Source: Christiangramia sediminis
GTDB taxonomy: Bacteria; Bacteroidota; Bacteroidia; Flavobacteriales; Flavobacteriaceae
Assembly: GCF_020552705.1 (NCBI RefSeq)
Contig: NZ_JAJBZG010000002.1
Location: forward strand, 186,001-250,000
Direction of reading: 5' to 3'
Length of the DNA stretch: 64,000 bases
Under the pieces are notes generated by a model that saw only the letters and a list, made by a program, of their open reading frames with translations, had not been told where the DNA came from and did not search any database. This document shows positions 45,911 to 55,034 of the stretch, piece after piece (the first letter of the stretch is position 1; the number at the start of each line of letters is the position of its first letter). The position numbers were made by a program, and so were the translations under genes.

Positions 45911-47094
45911 GATTCCTGATTTACATGTTGATAGATCTTTCCAGAATTTGAAAGGATCTTAATAAATCCTTTAACCTCATCTGCCGTCCAGGCTTTATTT
46001 TCCTCACCGTAATTTCCGAAACTACTATTCATAAGATCATTTGGAGATTTGATTCCGTCTAAAGTAAATCTGTATGGATGCAGCGTAACAAAAACATCGC
46101 CAGTAACCTTGTTCTGGGAACTTTGGAGTTGCGCTTCGAAATCCCGCATCACCGGATCCAGATACAAACCTTCATGCAGGTGCATACCATACCAATTTGA
46201 TGTATAATCTTTATGCTGAAGCTGCCATTTGCTAAGCGTATGCTTTTCAAGTAAATGGTGCGCTTTTATGGTTATTAGCGCCGCTGCAGCTTCAAAACCA
46301 ACCCGTCCTTTAATCCCGATAATGGTATCTCCCACGTGAATATCCCGGCCAATGGCGTATTTTGAGGCTATTCTTTCCAAAATTTCGATATTTTTCTCAG
46401 GTGAATTCTGCTCATCATCGATAGCCGTAAATTCTCCTTTGGTAAAACCCAATTTAACCTGTTTTGACTCGATTTCATTTAACTGTGAAGGATATGCAGA
46501 TTCTGGTAAAGGTTTATCTGAAGTCAGCGTTTCTGCTCCTCCCACACTGGTTCCCCAAAGTCCTTTATTTATTGAATATTTGGCTTTTTCCCAGTTCATT
46601 TCGACACCTTTACTTGTGAGGTATTCGATCTCTTCCTGCCTGCTTAATTGCTTATCTCTAATTGGGGTGATGATCTTAATTTCAGGAGCAATTATCTGGA
46701 AGATCATATCGAATCTTACCTGGTCGTTTCCTGCACCGGTACTGCCGTGAGCGATATATCCAGCGCCAACCTTTTTAGCATAATTTACAATTTCAATGGC
46801 CTGAATGATCCTTTCGGCACTAACGGATAAAGGGTAGGTATCGTTCTTCAAAACATTTCCGAAGATGAGATATTTCACCACCTTTTGATAAAAGGAAGAA
46901 ATGGCATCGATATTATTATAACTGCTTGCTCCTATCTTTTTGGCATTATCGCCAATCTTCTGAATCTCGTCCTTTGAAAATCCACCGGTATTTACACTCA
47001 CGGCATGAACTTCAAAACCTTCTTCTTCCGATAAATATTTCGCGCAGTAAGAGGTGTCCAGACCTCCGCTATATGCTATAACTACTTTTTTCAT
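45907..47094 (-). CDS. argG: Argininosuccinate synthase
   Basis: ArgG joins citrulline and aspartate using ATP. The 395-residue protein has the PP-loop start VIAYSGGLDTSYCAKYLSEE, YIAHGSTGAGNDQVRFD and INKGLWGTSVGG, which are family signatures. It follows the GNAT gene after a 177-base gap that contains repeats, and precedes argC with overlap. Confidence 0.96.
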   Translation of the reverse strand: MKKVVIAYSGGLDTSYCAKYLSEEEGFEVHAVSVNTGGFSKDEIQKIGDNAKKIGASSYNNIDAISSFYQKVVKYLIFGNVLKNDTYPLSVSAERIIQAIEIVNYAKKVGAGYIAHGSTGAGNDQVRFDMIFQIIAPEIKIITPIRDKQLSRQEEIEYLTSKGVEMNWEKAKYSINKGLWGTSVGGAETLTSDKPLPESAYPSQLNEIESKQVKLGFTKGEFTAIDDEQNSPEKNIEILERIASKYAIGRDIHVGDTIIGIKGRVGFEAAAALITIKAHHLLEKHTLSKWQLQHKDYTSNWYGMHLHEGLYLDPVMRDFEAQLQSSQNKVTGDVFVTLHPYRFTLDGIKSPNDLMNSSFGNYGEENKAWTADEVKGFIKILSNSGKIYQHVNQES

Positions 47095-47112
47095 TTGTAT
47101 ATTCTATTCATT

Positions 47113-47171
47113 TCGTCAAGCTGAACTTGTTTCAGCTTCTCAAGAGATCCTGAATCGAGTTCAGAATGACG
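47113..47171. repeat. Interspersed imperfect palindromic repeat (family B)
   Basis: TTCGTCAAGCTGAACTTGTT, then AGCTTCTCAAGAGATCCTGA, then GAGTTCAGAATGACG. Same structure as 42835-42892. Confidence 0.85.
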
Positions 47172-47212
47172 CTCTATTTATATTTCTTTTTTGCCACGAA
47201 TGCACTAATTTT

Positions 47213-47262
47213 TATGCTCCCATCCTTCAAAAAGGAGGGGTGTCCGGTACTGTCGGGCGGGG
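47213..47262. repeat. Short GC-rich hairpin repeat in the argG/GNAT gap
   Basis: CCATCCTTC-AAA-AAGGAGGGG followed by a G/C-rich stretch (GTCCGGTACTGTCGGGCGGG). It resembles the CTCTCC/GGAGAG unit at 61234-61250 and is far richer in G+C than the surrounding gap. Confidence 0.5.
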
Positions 47263-47271
47263 TGCTCAGTT

Positions 47272-47910
47272 TTATTTTTCAGCCTTTTCCTTTTTATAAA
47301 AAAGCGTTTGTTTAATATGTTTTAATCTCTGGAATGCCTTTTCGTTGAATTTACTTTTAGGCTTTTCAACTTTTTTGGTTTCTCTCTTTTTCGCAGGATC
47401 ATATAACATCCCTGTACACAAACACATTTTGTGATCTGTCCTGGTAAGCACATCGTAATTCTTACAGGTCTGGCAGCCTTTCCAGAAAGATTCATCATCG
47501 GTAAGTTCAGAGAAAGTGACCGGTTGATATCCAAGATCATAATTGATCTTCATCACCGCCAAACCGGTAGTGATCCCAAAGATCTTTGCCTCGGGATATT
47601 TAGTTCTGGAATGCTCAAAAATGACATTTTTGATCTCCTTGGCCAGTCCCTGATTTCTGAAATCGGGATGCACGATGAGCCCGGAATTAGCCACATACTT
47701 ATCATGGCTCCAGGTTTCTATGTAACAGAAACCGGCAAATTTTTCACCATCCAGAGCGATCACGGCATTTCCCTTCTCCATCTTATTGATAATATATTCA
47801 GGAGTTCTGCGCGCGATCCCAGTACCACGGACCTTTGCCGACTCTTCTATAGTATTACAAATGATCTCAGCGCAAGAAGCATGAGATTTATTAGCAATGA
47901 GAATTTTCAT
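47272..47910 (-). CDS. GNAT acyltransferase heading the arginine operon (probable N-acylglutamate synthase)
   Basis: The 212-residue protein has a GNAT core (AVIALDGEKFAGFCYIETW; SGLIVHPDFRNQGLAKEIK with the acetyl-CoA loop; IFGITTGLAVMKINYDLGYQPV) and a C-terminal Cys-rich segment (GCQTCKNYDV, HKMCLCTGML) that could bind zinc, plus a Lys-rich tail. As first gene of an arginine operon without argA or argJ it is the natural candidate for glutamate N-acylation, the entry step. That role is inferred from position only. Confidence 0.8.
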   Translation of the reverse strand: MKILIANKSHASCAEIICNTIEESAKVRGTGIARRTPEYIINKMEKGNAVIALDGEKFAGFCYIETWSHDKYVANSGLIVHPDFRNQGLAKEIKNVIFEHSRTKYPEAKIFGITTGLAVMKINYDLGYQPVTFSELTDDESFWKGCQTCKNYDVLTRTDHKMCLCTGMLYDPAKKRETKKVEKPKSKFNEKAFQRLKHIKQTLFYKKEKAEK

Positions 47911-47961
47911 CTGCTAAAAAATTTATGTTGAAAAATATGTTTTGATTTGGGTTTTCGAGGG

Positions 47962-48080
47962 CGGAACCGGACTCACCTAAGTTCCATAGATATATTGACG
48001 CACTTACGTGCGACGGGGGAAACTGCGGCGCATAGGAGAAATATCAGAAAATGTCCTGATATTAAGTTTGTATTCTATGC
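47962..48080 (-). ncRNA. Structured 5' leader segment of the arginine operon
   Basis: Downstream of the attenuator, the leader folds into several perfect stems: GCATAG/CTATGC (48075-48080 with 48030-48035) enclosing AATATCAG/CTGATATT (48056-48063 with 48040-48047); CGCAC-GTAA-GTGCG with a GNRA-type loop on the minus strand (47999-48012); and GGAAC/GTTCC (47981-47985 with 47963-47967). It is much richer in G+C than nearby gaps. Whether it belongs to the arg mRNA or is a separate RNA is unclear. Confidence 0.4.
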
Positions 48081-48101
48081 TGTTTAAGTAATTCAAAGTG
48101 G

Positions 48102-48191
48102 AAAAAAATCAAATAATATTAATAGAAAATCGTTTCAGGGCCAACCGACTAGAAGCGGCGGGGCCTAAAATTGAAACGGGGTAATATTATT
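48102..48191 (-). terminator. Attenuator hairpin of the arginine operon
   Basis: On the minus strand the outer arms AATAATATTA (48191-48182) and TAATATTATT (48121-48112) are a perfect 10 bp; inner arms CGTTTCA (48178-48172) and TGAAACG (48137-48131) a perfect 7 bp; a small GGCC/GGCC and CCG/CGG core follows. The stem is followed by TTTGATTTTTTT (48102-48108 is the 7-T run). The 5' arms lie inside the Arg-rich leader peptide, so a ribosome stalled on Arg codons would block folding. It would also stop read-through from ilvA. Confidence 0.65.
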
Positions 48192-48208
48192 TGTCTGATA
48201 GAAATCAT
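48149..48208 (-). CDS. argL: Arginine operon leader peptide (19 residues)
   Basis: The mini-ORF encodes MISIRQIILPRFNFRPRRF: five Arg in nineteen residues (positions 5, 11, 15, 17, 18), by codons AGA, CGT, AGG, CGC, CGC. It starts ATGATTT like the leu and ilv leaders. A TACATTTG -7 box ends only 4 bases before the ATG, so the mRNA should be leaderless or nearly so. Its codons 6-12 form the 5' arms of the attenuator. The GNAT-argG operon starts about 240 bases downstream. Confidence 0.72.
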   Translation of the reverse strand: MISIRQIILPRFNFRPRRF

Positions 48209-48212
48209 GTTA

Positions 48213-48240
48213 CAAATGTATACAAATTTTTAATTCACAG
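48213..48240 (-). promoter_or_regulatory. Promoter of the arginine operon
   Basis: TACATTTG (48220-48213) fits the -7 consensus; CTG at 48240-48238 is a weak -33 with 17-base spacing. It lies directly after the ilvA stop codon (48248), so the arg operon has its own promoter. The start point should fall at about 48209-48206, at the leader-peptide ATG. Confidence 0.55.
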
Positions 48241-48247
48241 GTATTTA

Positions 48248-49522
48248 CTAGATCAAAAATTGAAATAAATTTGGATTATTGTTTAAATATTCCCCGTAGA
48301 AATTTCTCTTTTTCATCCTGTCTACCAATGGTTCGAAGTCATTGGGATCTTTTAATTCGATACCCACAACCGCAGGACCGTTAGACCTGTTGTGCTTTTT
48401 AGAGTATTCGAAATGGGTAATATCATCATTAGGCCCAAGAACTTTTGCTACAAATTCCTTTAAGGCACCTGCTCTCTGCGGAAAAACCACCACGAAATAA
48501 TGCTTCAAACCTGAATAAAGCAAAGCTCTCTCCTTGATCTCTGCCATTCTGATTATGTCATTATTGCTGCCACTAACAATGCAAACCACATTCTTCCCTT
48601 TTATCTTTTCAGCATAAAAATCTAAAGCAGAAATCGCCATAGCTCCTGCGGGCTCTACGACCATAGCATCCTGATTATAAAGATCCAGAATGGTCTGGCA
48701 GATCTTACCTTCAGGAACCGTGATCATTTCGTCAAGATTCTCTTTACAAATGGAAAAATTTCTTGTTCCTACCTTCTGCACCGAAGCACCGTCAACAAAC
48801 CTTTCGATATTATCCAGCTCTACCACTCTACCCTCTTTTAAGGAAGTTTTCATGGAAGGTGCACCCTGAGGTTCTATACCTATAATTTTCGTGTTCGGCG
48901 ACAACTCCTTAAACATAGAAGAAATACCTGCCAAAAGTCCACCACCGCCCAGGGGAGCGAAAATATAATCTATAGGCTCATCTGCCTGCTCCAGGATCTC
49001 CAAGGCAATAGTCGCCTGGCCCTCGATCACTTTTTCATCATCGAAGGGATGAATAAAAACAAGACCCTGTTCATGCATGCGTTTCATGGCACTTTTAAAG
49101 GAATCATCATAGGTGTCACCCTTTAAAACCACTTCAACCCATTCCCCGCCAAACATTTGAGTTTGCTCTACTTTTTGCTGCGGTGTTGTACCAGGCATAT
49201 AAATCACTCCTTTCACCCTCAGTTTATTACAGGCGAAAGCCACGCCCTGTGCATGATTCCCGGCACTGGCGCAAATAACTCCTTTTTCAAGCTGTTCCTT
49301 CGGAAGGCTGGAAATCTTATTATACGCCCCCCGAATTTTGTACGATCTCACCTGTTGCAGATCTTCCCGCTTCAGCATGACATTGGCCTCAAAGCGTTTG
49401 CTATAAGTGAAAGATTCGGCTAAAGGAGTTCTTAAAACTACTTTAGAAATTCGTTCTGAAGCCTGTTTAACGGCTTCGAGACTCGGTTTGTATATTTTTT
49501 CTTTTTCCAGCAAAGTATCCAT
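48248..49522 (-). CDS. ilvA: Threonine ammonia-lyase
   Basis: IlvA deaminates threonine to 2-oxobutanoate for isoleucine. The 424-residue PLP enzyme has REDLQQVRSYKIRGAYNKI with the PLP lysine, ASAGNHAQGVAFAC, PLGGGGLLAGIS and CIVSGSNNDI. One C-terminal ACT-like segment (KHYFVVVFPQRAGALKEFVAKVLGPNDDITHFEYSKK) is present, the short-form regulatory domain. It shares one base with ilvC and is last in the ilv operon. Confidence 0.95.
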   Translation of the reverse strand: MDTLLEKEKIYKPSLEAVKQASERISKVVLRTPLAESFTYSKRFEANVMLKREDLQQVRSYKIRGAYNKISSLPKEQLEKGVICASAGNHAQGVAFACNKLRVKGVIYMPGTTPQQKVEQTQMFGGEWVEVVLKGDTYDDSFKSAMKRMHEQGLVFIHPFDDEKVIEGQATIALEILEQADEPIDYIFAPLGGGGLLAGISSMFKELSPNTKIIGIEPQGAPSMKTSLKEGRVVELDNIERFVDGASVQKVGTRNFSICKENLDEMITVPEGKICQTILDLYNQDAMVVEPAGAMAISALDFYAEKIKGKNVVCIVSGSNNDIIRMAEIKERALLYSGLKHYFVVVFPQRAGALKEFVAKVLGPNDDITHFEYSKKHNRSNGPAVVGIELKDPNDFEPLVDRMKKRNFYGEYLNNNPNLFQFLI

Positions 49523-50991
49523 TAGGCGTATATTTTCTTCATTGCGGTCATGGCAGATCTCAATTTCGCTCCGACCTTTTCAACAGGATGATTTCTTACT
49601 TCAGCATTTACTTTCTCCAGTTTCTGATTCTCTGGTTCTTTTCCTTCGAATGTTTTTCCTGCAACCTCTGGCTCAAGGGAATTCACATAATCCTTGATCA
49701 AAGGTTTGGCAGCATGATCGAACAGGTAACAACCATATTCAGCTGTATCTGAAATGACTCGATTCATCTCATACAATTTCTTCCTAGCGATGGTATTAGC
49801 GATCAGCGGAGTTTCATGTAGCGACTCATAATAAGCCGATTCTTCGATGATCCCGGCATCAACCATAGTTTCAAAGGCCAGCTCAACTCCCGACTTTACA
49901 AAGGCGACCAGCAAAACTCCCTTATCAAAATATTCCTGTTCAGAGATATTTTCAGAAGTTGCTTCGGTTTTTTCAAAAGCAGTATTCTCGGTTTCGGCTC
50001 GCCAGGTATGCAACTCGGTATCATCATTAACCCAGTCTTTCATCATTCGACTACTGAACTCACCTGAAATAATATCATCCATATGCTTTTGAAAAAGCGG
50101 ACGCATCGTTTTCTTAAGGTCTTCAGATATTTCATAGGCTCTTAATTTGGCCGGATCTGAAAGCCTGTTCATCATCTGGGTAATTCCACCATGTTTTAAA
50201 GCTTCAGTAATTGTTTCCCAACCACACTGAATAAGTTTTGCAGCGTAATTCTTATCTACACCTTCAGCAACCATCTTATCGAAAGTGAGGATCGAACCGG
50301 TTTGCAGCACCCCGCAAAGAATGGTCTGCTCTCCCATAAGATCTGATTTCACTTCAGCTACAAAAGAAGATTCAAGCACTCCGGCTCTATGACCACCTGT
50401 AGCATAGGCATATGCTTTTGCCCATTCCAGACCAATTCCTTTCGGATCGTTTTCAGGATGCACGGCAATTAGGGTTGGTACACCAAATCCACGTTTGTAT
50501 TCTTCGCGAACTTCAGATCCCGGGCATTTTGGTGCTACCATGATCACGGTGATATCTTCACGGATCTTCATACCTTCTTCCACGATATTAAAACCATGGG
50601 AATAGGAAAGAACTGCCCCTTTTTTAAGGTGTGGCTGAATGGCTTTAATGACGGAAGTATGTTGCTTATCTGGCGTAAGATTGATCACCAGATCTGCTTT
50701 CGGAATTAACTCATCGTAGGTGCCTACTCTAAAATCATTTTCCGTGGCATTTTTCCAGGATTGTCTTTTCTCCCTGATTGCTCCTTCTCTTAAAGCATAT
50801 GAAATATCGAGACCGCTGTCACGCATATTAAGGCCCTGATTAAGACCCTGAGCACCGCAGCCTACAATGACTATTTTTTTATCTTTCAATGCATCTGCTT
50901 CGTTACTGAATTCATCCAGCTCCATAAATCTGCAGGTACCTAATTGATTAAGTTTTTCCGCTGTAGAAAGGCTGTTAAAATAATTGGTCAT
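49522..50991 (-). CDS. ilvC: Ketol-acid reductoisomerase (class II)
   Basis: IlvC isomerises and reduces acetolactate/acetohydroxybutyrate. The 489-residue length marks the class II (long, E. coli-type) enzyme. The Rossmann motif [32 protein letters not shown] and [14 protein letters not shown] (acidic metal ligands nearby) are visible. It overlaps ilvN by 4 bases. Confidence 0.96.
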   Translation of the reverse strand: MTNYFNSLSTAEKLNQLGTCRFMELDEFSNEADALKDKKIVIVGCGAQGLNQGLNMRDSGLDISYALREGAIREKRQSWKNATENDFRVGTYDELIPKADLVINLTPDKQHTSVIKAIQPHLKKGAVLSYSHGFNIVEEGMKIREDITVIMVAPKCPGSEVREEYKRGFGVPTLIAVHPENDPKGIGLEWAKAYAYATGGHRAGVLESSFVAEVKSDLMGEQTILCGVLQTGSILTFDKMVAEGVDKNYAAKLIQCGWETITEALKHGGITQMMNRLSDPAKLRAYEISEDLKKTMRPLFQKHMDDIISGEFSSRMMKDWVNDDTELHTWRAETENTAFEKTEATSENISEQEYFDKGVLLVAFVKSGVELAFETMVDAGIIEESAYYESLHETPLIANTIARKKLYEMNRVISDTAEYGCYLFDHAAKPLIKDYVNSLEPEVAGKTFEGKEPENQKLEKVNAEVRNHPVEKVGAKLRSAMTAMKKIYA

Positions 50992-51527
50992 GATAATGAG
51001 TTTGTGGTATTAAATTTTTCTAGTATTCCTGATATGGGCATTTCGTTCTTGGTAACCGCAATGGTTCCCGATCTTACAAATTGCATCAATCCGTAAGGTT
51101 TTAATTTTTCGTAAAGAGCATCCACCTCGCTGCGTTTCCCTGTTTTTTCTATCACAAAGAATTTTTTGGTAACGGTAACAATGCGGGCATTGGTCTCTTT
51201 TATAAAATCCTGGATATTATGATCATCCAGGAATTCTTCAGATTTTATCTTGTACAAGGCTGTTTCCTGATAGATTGTCTCATCATCGGTATGATAAAAA
51301 GCCTTGATCACCTCGATCTGTTTTTCTATCTGGCCCACGATCTTTTTGATCTGTTCTTCGGTAACACTTACAATAATGATGAAACGCATTACTTCGTTCA
51401 CTTCACTTGGCGAAGCGGTGATACTTTCAATATTGATATGTCTTTTCAAAAATATAGCGGCAATCCTGGATAAGAGACCAAGATTATTTTCGGTATAAAT
51501 TGAAACGGTATAATTTTTCTTTTCCAT
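50988..51527 (-). CDS. ilvN: Acetolactate synthase small (regulatory) subunit
   Basis: The 179-residue protein starts with an ACT domain ([37 protein letters not shown]), which binds valine for feedback control, followed by a second ALS-regulatory domain ([46 protein letters not shown]). It shares one base with ilvB. Confidence 0.93.
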   Translation of the reverse strand: MEKKNYTVSIYTENNLGLLSRIAAIFLKRHINIESITASPSEVNEVMRFIIIVSVTEEQIKKIVGQIEKQIEVIKAFYHTDDETIYQETALYKIKSEEFLDDHNIQDFIKETNARIVTVTKKFFVIEKTGKRSEVDALYEKLKPYGLMQFVRSGTIAVTKNEMPISGILEKFNTTNSLS

Positions 51528-53260
51528 TACTCTAATAATATATCTGAAACTGCCGCTCCCGTCGGGATCATCGGGAACACATTTTCTTCCTGTTCAACTT
51601 TCACTTCAAGGAAATAAGCATCCTCGCTTTCCATCATTTCCTTCACGGCCTCTTTTAACTGACTTCTTTCGGTAACCTGTTTTGCCTCAATATGATATCC
51701 TTTAGCGATGGTAATAAAATCCGGATTTATCATTGTGGTAGAGGCATAGCGCCTATCAAAAAACATTTGCTGCCATTGTCTTACCATCCCCAGGAATCCG
51801 TTATTTAAAAGCACAATTTTCACCGGAACCTTTGTTTGAAAAATGGTACCAAGTTCCTGGATAGTCATCTGGTATCCACCGTCTCCAATAATTGCCACTA
51901 CATCTCTATCTGGTTTTGCCATTTTAGCTCCGATAGCTGCGGGAAGGGCAAAGCCCATGGTTCCCAATCCTCCGGATGTGACATTACTTCTTGTTCCGTT
52001 GAATTTAGCATAACGGCAGGCCGCCATCTGGTGCTGACCAACATCTGAAACGATGATCGCATCTCCCTTAGATTGTGTATTGATCTGCTGAATAACCTCT
52101 GCCATCCCCAGATCTTTTTTATTAATATCAAGATTTCCTTTGATGACCTTTTCGTATTCAGTTTTGTACATATCTTTGAACTTCTGATGCCATTCCTTAT
52201 GGGAATTAGGCTCTAAAAGTTCCAGCAGGGCTTTCAGGCTTTCCTTTACATCGCCCAGAACTGGATAATCTGCTTTTACATTCTTATTTATTTCGGCAGG
52301 ATCTATTTCAAAATGGATCACTTTTGCCTGTTTCGCATATTTTTCAAGATTTCCGGTCACCCGGTCATCAAAGCGCATCCCGATGGCGATCAAAACATCA
52401 CATTCGTTGGTAAGCATATTCGGCGCGTAATTTCCATGCATGCCTACCATGCCAACATTCAGTGGGTGATCTGTAGCAAGTGCGGAAAGGCCTAATATGG
52501 TCCAGGCAGCCGGGATTCCTGATTTTTCAACTACTTTTTTGAAAAGTTCTTCCGCCCCGCCAAGAATCACTCCCTGGCCCCAGACGATCATTGGTTTTTT
52601 AGCATTATTAATCACATCAGCGGCACGTTCAACTTCCAAAAGATTTAATTCCGGATAGGGCTTGTAACTTCTAATGCCGGAACATTTTTTATAACTGAAT
52701 TCCAATGAAGCGAATTGAGCATCTTTAGTGATATCAATAAGTACAGGTCCCGGTCTTCCAGATTTAGCAATATAGAAAGCTTTGGCAATCACTTCCGGAA
52801 TCTCTTCTGCTTTCGTAATCTGGTAATTCCATTTAGTGATAGGCGTTGAAATACCTACAATATCGGTTTCCTGAAATGCATCACTACCCAGCAAATGAGA
52901 ACCCACCTGCCCGGTGATACAAACCAGGGGCGTAGAATCTATCTGGGCATCAGCAATTCCTGTGACCAGATTGGTAGCTCCCGGACCGGAAGTTGCTACG
53001 GCAACCCCTACTTTTCCTGAAACCCTGGCGTAACCCTGAGCGGCGTGCGTGGCACCCTGTTCATGCCTGGTGAGGACATGGTGAATTTCCTTTTGATATT
53101 TGTACAACTCATCATAGACGGGCATGATCGCCCCTCCAGGATAACCGTAAATAGTTTCCACACCTTCTTCTAGCAAACATTTAATCACCGCTTCAGCTCC
53201 TGAAACGGTCAAAGTGTTCTTAGTGTTTACCTTTTCGAAACTTGCTGTCTTTACCTGCAT
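51527..53260 (-). CDS. ilvB: Acetolactate synthase large subunit
   Basis: The catalytic TPP/FAD subunit of acetohydroxyacid synthase. The 577-residue protein has GVETIYGYPGGAIMPVYDEL, LTRHEQGATHAAQGYARVSG with the catalytic Glu, SGPGATNLVTGIADA, ALPAAIGAKMAKPDRDVVAIIGDGGYQMTIQELGTI with the diphosphate site, and VKIVLLNNGFLGMVRQWQQMF. It follows ilvD after 11 bases. Confidence 0.96.
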   Translation of the reverse strand: MQVKTASFEKVNTKNTLTVSGAEAVIKCLLEEGVETIYGYPGGAIMPVYDELYKYQKEIHHVLTRHEQGATHAAQGYARVSGKVGVAVATSGPGATNLVTGIADAQIDSTPLVCITGQVGSHLLGSDAFQETDIVGISTPITKWNYQITKAEEIPEVIAKAFYIAKSGRPGPVLIDITKDAQFASLEFSYKKCSGIRSYKPYPELNLLEVERAADVINNAKKPMIVWGQGVILGGAEELFKKVVEKSGIPAAWTILGLSALATDHPLNVGMVGMHGNYAPNMLTNECDVLIAIGMRFDDRVTGNLEKYAKQAKVIHFEIDPAEINKNVKADYPVLGDVKESLKALLELLEPNSHKEWHQKFKDMYKTEYEKVIKGNLDINKKDLGMAEVIQQINTQSKGDAIIVSDVGQHQMAACRYAKFNGTRSNVTSGGLGTMGFALPAAIGAKMAKPDRDVVAIIGDGGYQMTIQELGTIFQTKVPVKIVLLNNGFLGMVRQWQQMFFDRRYASTTMINPDFITIAKGYHIEAKQVTERSQLKEAVKEMMESEDAYFLEVKVEQEENVFPMIPTGAAVSDILLE

Positions 53261-53271
53261 AATTCACCATA

Positions 53272-54945
53272 TTAAAATTCATCTGTAACACAGCCTTCTG
53301 AAGCTGATGCTACCATTTTTGCATATTTATAGAGTACTCCTCCCTTTACCTTAAAAGCCGGTGCTTTCCAGGCTTTTCTTCTCTTTTCGATTTCCTCATC
53401 ACTAAGATGGGCTTCAATTCTGTTAGTTTCAGCATTGATACTTATCTCGTCCCCATCTTTCAGGAGTCCGATTAAACCACCTTCCTGGGCTTCCGGAGTG
53501 ATATGTCCCACTACGAAACCGTGAGTTCCTCCTGAAAATCTTCCGTCGGTGATAAGGGCCACGCTTTTACCAAGTCCTGCTCCCATGATGGCGGAAGTTG
53601 GTTTCAGCATTTCCGGCATTCCTGGTCCGCCTTTGGGGCCCTCATAGCGAATGACGACGACATCTCCTTTTTGAACCTTTCCGGAGGAAATCCCTTCATT
53701 AGCTTCAAATTCACCGTTAAAAACTCTTGCCTTCCCTTTAAATTCCAAACCTTCCTTTCCCGTAATTTTCGCTACGGAACCTTCCGAAGCCAGATTTCCG
53801 TATAAAATTCTGATATGTCCGGTGGCTTTGATAGGTTTTTCCACAGGGTGAATTACATCCTGATCGAATGGTAAAGGCTCAACATCTTCGAGATTTTCGG
53901 CGATAGTTTTTCCGGTAACGGTCATACATTCGCCATGAAGTAATCCTTTTTCCAACATATATTTCATCACCGCCGGGATTCCCCCGATTCTGTGAATATC
54001 TTCCATCAAATATTTTCCGCTTGGCTTAAGATCTGCCAGGAAAGGAGTTTCCTCGCAAATCCTTTCAAAATCCTTTAAGCCGAAACTTATCTCTGCAGCC
54101 TTGGCGATCGCTAAAAAGTGAAGCACGGCATTGGTTGAGCCACCCAGAACTGTTAGCAACCTGATCGCATTTTCCAGTGATTTGGCGGTGACGATATCTT
54201 TTGGTTTAAGATCCTTTTCCAGTAAATAGTGCATTGCCTCTCCAGCTTTTACACTTTCCTGAACTTTTTCAGGACCGGTTGCGGGATTTGAACTATTAAA
54301 GGGCAGGCTCATTCCTAAAGCTTCGATTGCTGAAGCCATGGTATTGGCGGTGTACATCCCCCCGCAAGCGCCTGCGCCGGGACAGGCTTTTTCTATCACC
54401 TGCTGATATTCTTCTTCCTGCATTTCACCGGAGACTTTCGAACCCCAGGCTTCAAATGCGGAAACCACATCCAGTTTTTTACCATTATGACAACCTGAAG
54501 CGATCGTTCCGCCATACACTAAAACAGAAGGTCTGTTCAGTCTTAACATGGCCATTAGTGCGCCGGGCATATTTTTATCACAACCAACCACAGTAACCAA
54601 CCCGTCATAAGACATACCTCCAACTACGGTTTCCATGGAATCTGCAATAAGATCACGAGAAGGCAGCGAGTAACGCATCCCGGGAGTACCCATAGAGATA
54701 CCATCACTTACGCCGATGGTATTAAAAATGAGTCCGTTAATTCCCGTCTTTTGAGTTCCTTTTTTTACCTCTTTAGCAAGATCATTTAGATGCATATTAC
54801 AGGGATTACCTTCATAACCGGTACTTCCTATTCCTACAAAAGGTTTTTTAAGATCTTCCTTACTTAATCCTATGGCGTGAAGCATCGCCTGCGAGGCAGG
54901 TTGAGAATCACTTTGGGTTATAGTGCTGCTATATTTGGTATTCAT
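53272..54945 (-). CDS. ilvD: Dihydroxy-acid dehydratase
   Basis: IlvD is an Fe-S enzyme that makes the 2-oxoacid precursors of valine and isoleucine. The 557-residue protein has [62 protein letters not shown] with cluster cysteines, [16 protein letters not shown]. First gene of ilvDBNCA. A leader peptide lies 63 bases upstream. Confidence 0.97.
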   Translation of the reverse strand: MNTKYSSTITQSDSQPASQAMLHAIGLSKEDLKKPFVGIGSTGYEGNPCNMHLNDLAKEVKKGTQKTGINGLIFNTIGVSDGISMGTPGMRYSLPSRDLIADSMETVVGGMSYDGLVTVVGCDKNMPGALMAMLRLNRPSVLVYGGTIASGCHNGKKLDVVSAFEAWGSKVSGEMQEEEYQQVIEKACPGAGACGGMYTANTMASAIEALGMSLPFNSSNPATGPEKVQESVKAGEAMHYLLEKDLKPKDIVTAKSLENAIRLLTVLGGSTNAVLHFLAIAKAAEISFGLKDFERICEETPFLADLKPSGKYLMEDIHRIGGIPAVMKYMLEKGLLHGECMTVTGKTIAENLEDVEPLPFDQDVIHPVEKPIKATGHIRILYGNLASEGSVAKITGKEGLEFKGKARVFNGEFEANEGISSGKVQKGDVVVIRYEGPKGGPGMPEMLKPTSAIMGAGLGKSVALITDGRFSGGTHGFVVGHITPEAQEGGLIGLLKDGDEISINAETNRIEAHLSDEEIEKRRKAWKAPAFKVKGGVLYKYAKMVASASEGCVTDEF

Positions 54946-54996
54946 TTAATTCGTTTCGGTTTCAATAAGATTTAAAAATACTTGGTTAACTATAGT

Positions 54997-55034
54997 GTTT
55001 GGGGAAGTTTATAATTGCTGAATTAATCCCAAAC
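54997..55034 (-). promoter_or_regulatory. Leader hairpin of the ilv operon
   Basis: On the minus strand GTTTGGG (55034-55028, inside the leader peptide) pairs with CCCAAAC (55003-54997) after the peptide stop, loop 24 bases. As in leu, no T-tract follows directly, so the output may be translational or factor-dependent. Confidence 0.4.

Noticed and set aside
47999-48035. Resemblance of GTCGCACGTA to group II intron domain V
   Set aside because: The other half of domain V (GAGCCGUAU) and the closing arm are missing, and no intron-encoded protein is near; a simple GNRA hairpin explains it.
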